Origin: Methanobacterium sp.
Lineage (GTDB): Archaea; Methanobacteriota; Methanobacteria; Methanobacteriales; Methanobacteriaceae
Assembly: GCA_003164415.1 (NCBI GenBank)
Contig: PLTK01000115.1
Location: 1 to 19,537 of the forward strand
Reading direction: 5' to 3'
DNA: 19,537 bases
Part shown: positions 14,634 to 19,537 of the stretch, one piece after another
How positions within the stretch are numbered: the first letter of the stretch is position 1
Layout: each line of letters starts with the position of its first letter
The notes under the pieces: generated by a model
What the model was told of the DNA's origin: nothing
The model's input: the letters and a program-made list of their open reading frames with translations, nothing else
The model's database searches: none
Position numbers and translations under genes: made by a program

Positions 14634-14742
14634 AATCCTTCAACATTCTAAAATTTTTATAATACGATTTTACCATTACTATTAGTAGTTTTGATTACCA
14701 AATTACCCCTTACATTGGATAGGTTTCATACAAGATACTATT

Positions 14743-15477
14743 TTATTTTGATCTATAAAATAATGCCACAGATCTATTAAGAAACATGTAAAGATATGGG
14801 GCTATGAATAATGTCATCAATATTATTCCTATGGCCTGGAAAGTTAACTGTCCAATACCGCTAGTTACAATACTTCCTACAAAGAGTATGATCAAAGCAA
14901 TGATAACAGTTACTATATACCATAGAATAAACTTTATCCATCCATCGGAGGAGATTTTTTTCAATATTTCACGCAATCTAAAGGCATCACGGAGTTTACT
15001 GCCATTTTCAGCCATATATGCTATTGCCATGTAAGATATTGGGATAATTATGAATATATATAATAATGCTATTAAAATTAAAATTGTTGCTGATATATTT
15101 GGTACTACATTTCCTAATTGGATTAACATAGATATTCCTGCAATTATAATCAAAATACCAGGTATTAAATAAATAATCCCTACTATAGAGATCTTAACTC
15201 CGTCTCTGAACATATCAGACCATGCATTAAATTCTGGGAGTACTTCTACGTCATTCAAAGATGATTTAATGATTCGGTATTGGTAACCACCTATAAAAAA
15301 GAAAACTAAAACAAATAATATTAAAGAAAATAATATTAATCCACTATTTTTAAAACCTAAAGACTGTAAAATGGGAATTAACTCTGTAAAAACTGTTAAT
15401 ATTCCTAATATCAAAATTTTCTTCCAATCAGAAAATGGATACTTAAAAGCATTCCCAATTATTTCACTAATATTCAT
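14743..15477 (-). CDS. Polytopic membrane protein, DUF4013-like
   Basis: The protein has 244 residues with about six hydrophobic segments, including ILILGILTVFTELIPIL, LILFSLILFVLVFFFIGG, a long pair around IVGIIYLIPGILIIIAGI and ILILIALLYIFIIIPISY, and two near the C-terminus. The N-terminus NISEIIGNAFKYPFSDWKKILILG and the GYQYRIIKSS segment fit the DUF4013 family of archaeal membrane proteins, which has no known function. The frame is open from a GTG at 15489, but ATG 15477 has GAGGTGGAT at good spacing and gives the usual N-terminus, so I chose it. Its promoter is flanked by a 10-base direct repeat. Confidence 0.75.
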   Translation of the reverse strand: MNISEIIGNAFKYPFSDWKKILILGILTVFTELIPILQSLGFKNSGLILFSLILFVLVFFFIGGYQYRIIKSSLNDVEVLPEFNAWSDMFRDGVKISIVGIIYLIPGILIIIAGISMLIQLGNVVPNISATILILIALLYIFIIIPISYMAIAYMAENGSKLRDAFRLREILKKISSDGWIKFILWYIVTVIIALIILFVGSIVTSGIGQLTFQAIGIILMTLFIAPYLYMFLNRSVALFYRSK

Positions 15478-15850
15478 AAATAAATCCACCTCTTTTCCAT
15501 TTAGCTATAATTATTATTGGATAGGAGATTATATCATATATAATAAATTTCTAATAGGATCTGTCCAATTTGTAAAGTGTATCTAAGGATAGGAGAGTTT
15601 AAAATTAATAATATTATTATATACGAATAGATGTTGAAAATAAGCTAAAATGGTAATCTTTAACAGAATTTAAATGAACTATTAAAAGATTCCATTTTGT
15701 GAGATTTTTTAAATATAATCAGTAAAGGGATTATTTAGAATTATAATTTGAAAAAAGTTTATGCGGAAAAATAGTTTATTTAAGTGAAAAACATAGATTT
15801 TAAACATTAATTAAGTTTAAACCTATTAAAATAATTTAGATTAGATCCAC
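15478..15850. other. Spacer upstream of the DUF4013-like gene
   Basis: There is no gene. The promoter side near 15529-15550 is TATA-rich and flanked by two copies of GGATAGGAGA. The remainder (15600-15850) is featureless AT-rich sequence. Confidence 0.55.
15519..15597 (-). promoter_or_regulatory. Promoter with flanking direct repeats, DUF4013-like gene
   Basis: A TATA-like stretch (about 15529-15550, minus strand) lies between two identical 10-base words, TCTCCTATCC on the minus strand, at 15519-15528 and 15588-15597. The positions, one just downstream of the box and one upstream, would allow a regulator to bridge the promoter. Confidence 0.35.
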
Positions 15851-16135
15851 TTAATAATTATCGTTTATTTTATCCTCTACATCCATATCATCTTCATCAT
15901 CCTTTTTATCAGGATATAACCATGAAGACTTGTCATCCCCCTGAAGATGTGTGTAAACATACGATGCTACTATTATACCGAAAACATATGCAATAGTTAC
16001 TAAAAACTGATGCTGCAACCATGGCGAGTTTAATGGATAATCTTTAAGATAAAACATTACCATAACCCCTAGAAAACCAACCACAATAAATGTGAAAAAT
16101 GCAGCTATTAAATTTATTATCTTTTTCTGATTCAT
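15851..16135 (-). CDS. Small membrane protein with an acidic tail
   Basis: The protein has 94 residues. It has two predicted membrane helices (roughly 7-30, LIAAFFTFIVVGFLGVMVMFYL, and 44-62, FLVTIAYVFGIIVASYVYTHL) joined by a short loop, followed by a soluble tail dense in Asp and Glu (KKDDEDDMDVEDK). The frame could extend to 16186, but a TATA-like stretch (16166-16177) covers those extra codons and AGGGAAG lies upstream of ATG 16135, so the shorter form is preferred. It is divergent from pyrF. I do not recognise the family. Confidence 0.65.
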   Translation of the reverse strand: MNQKKIINLIAAFFTFIVVGFLGVMVMFYLKDYPLNSPWLQHQFLVTIAYVFGIIVASYVYTHLQGDDKSSWLYPDKKDDEDDMDVEDKINDNY

Positions 16136-16307
16136 AATATGGAACTTCCCTGAATTTTTAATAATATAATATTTAAATTTGAGCAAAAAATTGTGCTAAA
16201 AGTTATAAATTATCTAATTGTTCGATTTTCTTTTATATATTATTTGGGTATTACAGGAATTTTTAGAATCCATATAAAAATATTAGAATTTATTTTATTC
16301 AAAAACC

Positions 16308-16320
16308 ATTTAAATAATTT
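16308..16320 (+). promoter_or_regulatory. TATA box of pyrF, leaderless start
   Basis: ATTTAAATAATTT is centred about 25 bases before ATG 16337 and no ribosome-binding site lies between. Transcription should begin at or next to the start codon, giving a leaderless mRNA. Confidence 0.5.
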
Positions 16321-16336
16321 CAAACTGACTATTAAT

Positions 16337-16987
16337 ATGGAAGTTAAAAATAGGATAATATTAGCACTGGACCTTCAAACTATTGGAGAAGCAATGGAAG
16401 TTGTAAGAAGTGTTAGAGAATATGTGGACACTATAAAAATTGGTTATCCCCTTGTACTTGCAGAGGGTCTGGGATCAATATCAGAAGTCAAAGAAGAATT
16501 TGACTGTAAGATTATAGCAGATTTTAAAGTGGCAGATATACCTGAAACTAATCAAAAAATTGCAAACCTTACATTCAAAGCCGGTGCAGATGCTATAATA
16601 GTTCACGGGTTTGTTGGTGGGGACAGTTTACAAGCATGTGTAGATTCAGCTGATAAATATGAAAAAGAAGTTTTTCTTCTGACAGAAATGTCACATCCTG
16701 GAGCTAAGAAATTTCTTCAACCAGCAGCAGAGGAAATAGCACAAATGGGTGTTGATATGGGTTTGAAGAATTATGTTGCTCCATCAACTAAACCTAAAAG
16801 ACTAGAAAAGATCAGATCAGTTGTTGGAGATAGTTCATTCATAATATCCCCTGGTGTTGGTGCACAGGGTGGGGATCCGAGCAAAACACTGAAATTTGCA
16901 GATGCAATAATTGTTGGACGTTCAATCTATTTTTCTAAAGACCCTAAAAATGCTGTTGAGTCCATTATAAATAGTATTAAATTTTAG
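16337..16987 (+). CDS. pyrF: Orotidine 5'-phosphate decarboxylase
   Basis: The protein has 216 residues, normal for an archaeal PyrF. It decarboxylates OMP to UMP, the last step of de novo pyrimidine synthesis. The TIM-barrel active site is intact: Asp12 in LALD, Lys34 in TIKIG, the DxKxxD catalytic array Asp62-Lys64-Asp67 in ADFKVADIP, the phosphate-binding loop SPGVGAQGGD and VGRSIY near the C-terminus. The open frame continues upstream to 16193, but homology begins at Met 16337 (EVKNRIILALD), and a TATA box 25 bases before it supports this start. Its last 66 bases overlap a gene on the opposite strand. Confidence 0.95.
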   Translation: MEVKNRIILALDLQTIGEAMEVVRSVREYVDTIKIGYPLVLAEGLGSISEVKEEFDCKIIADFKVADIPETNQKIANLTFKAGADAIIVHGFVGGDSLQACVDSADKYEKEVFLLTEMSHPGAKKFLQPAAEEIAQMGVDMGLKNYVAPSTKPKRLEKIRSVVGDSSFIISPGVGAQGGDPSKTLKFADAIIVGRSIYFSKDPKNAVESIINSIKF

Positions 16988-17524
16988 GCCTGCCAGTTCA
17001 TAAAACAGATCAAACAGTAGGAAATATATAAAGGTTGGAAGCAAGAAATATTGAACACCCGGAACTTTAAGGCCGGGATATGTAGATTGTAAGAGTCCTA
17101 ATAAAGCAAATGATAGTACTGCAATTTTAAGAGTGAATCTATATTCAAAGAATAATTTTACCCACCTATTTTTAATATATTTGTTATCATTTCCAATTTC
17201 ATCTAAAAATGCAGCTACAGAACATATTAAAAGGGTTATTACTCCAATGCTTGGAATTCCGATATAAATAACTATCAAAACAAAGAGTATCAGGGCAGCT
17301 ATATGGTTCAAGCTGTCAACTTTCAATGATAGTACTGTGCCTATGAGTATTGCTATGAATATGCACGCAGCATCTGCACTAGTTACTGCCAAGTACCCGA
17401 TAAATGATCCGCAGAGTACTCCTGCTACAATAGCTAGAGCTATATTTTTTTCCCGATCGTATGCATCATCAGAAAGTTTCATAAAAAATCCTGAAAGTGC
17501 ATATAATATTGGTTCAAAATTCAT
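16922..17524 (-). CDS. Polytopic membrane protein with two acidic motifs
   Basis: The protein has 200 residues, mostly hydrophobic, with about five or six membrane segments. Two acidic motifs stand out, KLSDDAYDREKN (16-27) and FLDEIGND (106-113), separated by membrane helices. The layout faintly recalls the paired Asp motifs of UbiA-type prenyltransferases, but the sequence is short and I do not assign it. The C-terminal 22 residues overlap the 3' end of pyrF on the opposite strand (66 bases). No strong ribosome-binding site precedes ATG 17524. The gene follows the deoxyhypusine synthase gene in the same direction after 79 bases. Confidence 0.75.
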   Translation of the reverse strand: MNFEPILYALSGFFMKLSDDAYDREKNIALAIVAGVLCGSFIGYLAVTSADAACIFIAILIGTVLSLKVDSLNHIAALILFVLIVIYIGIPSIGVITLLICSVAAFLDEIGNDNKYIKNRWVKLFFEYRFTLKIAVLSFALLGLLQSTYPGLKVPGVQYFLLPTFIYFLLFDLFYELAGLKFNTIYNGLNSIFRVFRKID

Positions 17525-17603
17525 GGTGGAAGTACTCTTATTTTAATTTTTATGCTTAAAAAAGTTAGATTATCATATTTAATCGAATTTGGTAATGCTA
17601 TAT

Positions 17604-18524
17604 TTAACGTTTATTCATTTCCATTGCACCTGCAAGCATCAGGGGGAATATTATTGTTACATCTCCAATAACAGTCACCAAACTAGATCCTGCCTTTGCC
17701 TTTGCCCATGACTTGGCTTCTTCGAGTGGAGCACCACCTAAACTTCCTGTCTCACTTCGATCCATTGTCACTTGAATTGCAGCATCAACACCACCCGTGA
17801 GTAGATTGGATGCCAGTGCATAATGTTTTGGAAGACCTCCACCTAATATTACAGTAGTCACCTTTTTAGAACCAAATACTATATCGGATAGTTCACTCAT
17901 ATCGCCCGAAGCATCTAGATGCAGTTCATTGTCCTGTGTAAACATCCATAGTTGTAAACCCAACATGCTGTCAATTAATCCAGGGGCATAAATTGGTACT
18001 CCCTTTTTAGCAGCTGTCTTTAATATTGATTCATCGTCCGATAATGTAGATCCAATTTCGGTTAAAAATTTCCTTATCGAAAGATTATTCTCTTTTTTCA
18101 CAATATCTGACATTATTTTGGTTATTTCTTTTTCAAAAACTTCAAAATCTTCAGATTTAGTATAAAGATCCCCTATTCTGCCCATTCCCTGTTGACATAG
18201 TGTTTCATCATCATCAGTCATACCATAATGATGTCTTCCCCCAAATGCTTCTAAAAGATCATGGGTTATATTGGCACCGCTTGTAACTAAAACATCAACC
18301 ATATCATTCTCAATCATGTCCCGAATAATCTTTCTAAGCCCTCCGGGGACAAGTGGTCCTGCAACACTCAGGAAAACAGTTGTATCGTCATCTTCAAGAG
18401 TTTCTGCAAGTAATTTAGTTGCCCTGTACATTCTTCCAGCCCCTAGAACACCGGATTTTCCCATTTGCTCAATCAGGTCCAGGACACTCATTCCATCATC
18501 AATATCCATATGATCAATAATCAA
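17604..18524 (-). CDS. Deoxyhypusine synthase
   Basis: The protein has 306 residues, typical of archaea. The enzyme transfers the aminobutyl group of spermidine to a lysine of translation factor aIF5A using NAD. Family blocks are present: GAGRMYRATKLL near the N-terminus, FLSVAGPLVPGGLR, TSGANITHDLLEAFGG, and GGGLPKHYALASNLL (228-242). Lys275 in EEAKSWAK aligns with the catalytic lysine of the human enzyme (EAVSWGK). The frame begins at TTG 18524, which has AGGATGTG upstream; ATG 18509 is a possible alternative, but the extra IIDH residues fit the family N-terminus. The aIF5A gene is not in the window. Confidence 0.93.
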   Translation of the reverse strand: MIIDHMDIDDGMSVLDLIEQMGKSGVLGAGRMYRATKLLAETLEDDDTTVFLSVAGPLVPGGLRKIIRDMIENDMVDVLVTSGANITHDLLEAFGGRHHYGMTDDDETLCQQGMGRIGDLYTKSEDFEVFEKEITKIMSDIVKKENNLSIRKFLTEIGSTLSDDESILKTAAKKGVPIYAPGLIDSMLGLQLWMFTQDNELHLDASGDMSELSDIVFGSKKVTTVILGGGLPKHYALASNLLTGGVDAAIQVTMDRSETGSLGGAPLEEAKSWAKAKAGSSLVTVIGDVTIIFPLMLAGAMEMNKR

Positions 18525-18740
18525 TTTTTATACACATCCTTCAAATCATAAATTTTTTTTTATTTATTATACAATTATAATACTTTGATTTGTAATAAGC
18601 CCCTATAGTCCTTTTAAAATATAAAAAGAATAGTTTATAGTTAATGATTAAACCAATAATATATACAATATTTGATTTGTGGGACTATTTAAAATTAAGT
18701 TAAAGGAAAAAATTAGTATTAATATTTTATTTAATTCTTG

Positions 18741-19537
18741 TTACTTCAGTCCAGCTATCTGATCAAGAAGGTCTGTTCTTGTTATTATTCCAATTGGATT
18801 AGTTGAATCTTTGTCTATAACTATTAGCCTGCCTATTTTGTTTTTATACATGATTTCTATTGCATCTGCAATCATAACATCTTTATCAACAGTTATAATG
18901 TGTTTTGACATGATATCTTCCACATTAAGACTTTCATTATCATTGGCAATTGCTAAAATAATATCCGAAAGTGTTAAAATTCCAACTATATGTCCATTTT
19001 TTACTACGGGAGCGCCTTCTATCCCTTCGTTGGATAATACAATTGCTGCTTCTTTAATACTATCCTTTGAATTTAAGTTTATAAGATCTTTGGATGCAAC
19101 ATCAAATACCGTCTTTTTTGGAATGCTTCTGATTGCGGTGGTATCTAATAATAGAATATTATCCATATCATCCCTTCCAACAACTACTCCATCCACAACA
19201 AGTTTATTGACTGGTGTTGGACCTATCCTAATTTCATCTCCAAGATCTAGATATTTTATGTTTCCAACAGCTTTTATGGCTGCTTCACATTCTCCAGGAT
19301 GAGTTATGCTCGTGAACTCGATCTGGGAAACAGTAATGTCTTTTACCTTCTTTCCATCCCTGAATATTGGTACCAATGTTTGATTATCAGAAGCCTGTAT
19401 GTTCAAAGTATGGTAAGCCTTAATAGTTGGTTTATAACCTCCCCTTGGTCCAGGTACTCCTTTTACAAGACCTAAGCTTCTCAGAGACTGCATTTGATTT
19501 CGTATAGTACCCGGATTACGATTCATTATTAGAGCTA
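18741..19537 (-). CDS. CBS-domain transcription regulator, COG2524-like (N-terminus cut)
   Basis: The frame runs to the right edge without a stop, and the first visible methionine (19526) lies inside a helix-turn-helix (MNRNPGTIRNQMQSLRSLGLV), so the true start is outside the window and perhaps 30 residues are missing. After the winged-helix part (to about residue 35, counted from that methionine) comes a middle domain (about 45-130, with SIT-HPGE and GDEIRIGPTPVNKLVVDG) and then two CBS domains (about 138-190 and 205-258). CBS pairs bind adenosyl ligands, so this is probably a ligand-responsive DNA-binding protein. The architecture matches predicted regulators of COG2524. It is followed after about 216 bases by the deoxyhypusine synthase gene in the same direction, with an oligo-T stretch between. 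Confidence 0.85.
   Translation of the reverse strand, partial: ALIMNRNPGTIRNQMQSLRSLGLVKGVPGPRGGYKPTIKAYHTLNIQASDNQTLVPIFRDGKKVKDITVSQIEFTSITHPGECEAAIKAVGNIKYLDLGDEIRIGPTPVNKLVVDGVVVGRDDMDNILLLDTTAIRSIPKKTVFDVASKDLINLNSKDSIKEAAIVLSNEGIEGAPVVKNGHIVGILTLSDIILAIANDNESLNVEDIMSKHIITVDKDVMIADAIEIMYKNKIGRLIVIDKDSTNPIGIITRTDLLDQIAGLK

Larger units (their letters stand above)
14270..14742. other. Spacer holding a terminator and a broken small gene
   Basis: Apart from a terminator-like hairpin and the interrupted minus-strand frame at 14451-14633, I see no gene. A short hairpin AAATCAT-TAAG-ATGATTT (14297-14314) follows the nitroreductase gene but lacks a T-run. Confidence 0.55.

Noticed and set aside
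16136..16186. 17-codon upstream extension of the small acidic-tailed membrane protein
   Set aside because: The extra codons cover the gene's own TATA-like box, and the start at 16135 has a ribosome-binding site.
16193..16336. 48-codon upstream extension of pyrF
   Set aside because: The residues are hydrophobic and AT-driven, lie outside PyrF homology, and cover the TATA box. This is untranslated spacer.
18811..19302. 163-residue plus-strand frame opposite the CBS regulator
   Set aside because: The minus-strand product has an unmistakable winged-helix plus CBS architecture; the opposite frame is a low-complexity shadow.

Overview
The window looks like chromosome of a methanogenic archaeon of the order Methanobacteriales, probably a mesophilic Methanobacterium-type organism. 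The evidence is archaeal-type genes (deoxyhypusine synthase, NOG1-like GTPase, AMMECR1, TldD, DUF39/NIL-ferredoxin homocysteine synthesis, COG2524 CBS regulator), AT-rich spacers with TATA-like boxes, Shine-Dalgarno sequences resembling AGGAGGTGAT, and oligo-T terminators. The genus is an inference. I see no tRNA, rRNA, CRISPR array, insertion sequence or phage gene.

Layout, left to right. The left edge (1-91) holds only ambiguous gene ends. At 507-2610 (+) is a two-gene operon: a ThiN-HIT fusion protein overlapping a GlmS-like double-SIS sugar-phosphate enzyme. At 2737-4138 (-) a NOG1-like GTPase overlaps a small heat-shock protein. At 4475-6462 (-) TldD precedes AMMECR1. At 6848-8961 (+) a 31-residue cysteine-rich microprotein with the best ribosome-binding site in the window lies upstream of the two homocysteine-synthesis genes (DUF39-CBS and NIL-2x[4Fe-4S]). 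A DUF362/2x[4Fe-4S] protein (9034-10155, -) converges on these.

The middle (10472-13489) is looser. Two diverging genes encode related small secreted proteins. A CbiO/EcfA-type ATPase stands without its usual membrane partners. A 690-base gene-free stretch follows, containing several palindromes and three perfect 17-bp tandem repeats abutting the promoter of a nitroreductase-like gene (13490-14269). Then come a small secreted-peptide gene broken by one in-frame TAA (14451-14633, -), a DUF4013-like membrane protein, and a small acidic-tailed membrane protein.

The right end holds core metabolism: pyrF (16337-16987, probably leaderless) overlapping tail-to-tail with an unrecognised polytopic membrane protein, deoxyhypusine synthase, and a CBS-domain transcription regulator cut by the right edge.

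The most interesting candidates are the cysteine microprotein beside the sulfide-to-homocysteine genes (a sulfur-related microprotein or a cysteine-sensing leader), the ThiN-HIT fusion coupled to a sugar isomerase, and the 17-bp promoter-proximal repeats.
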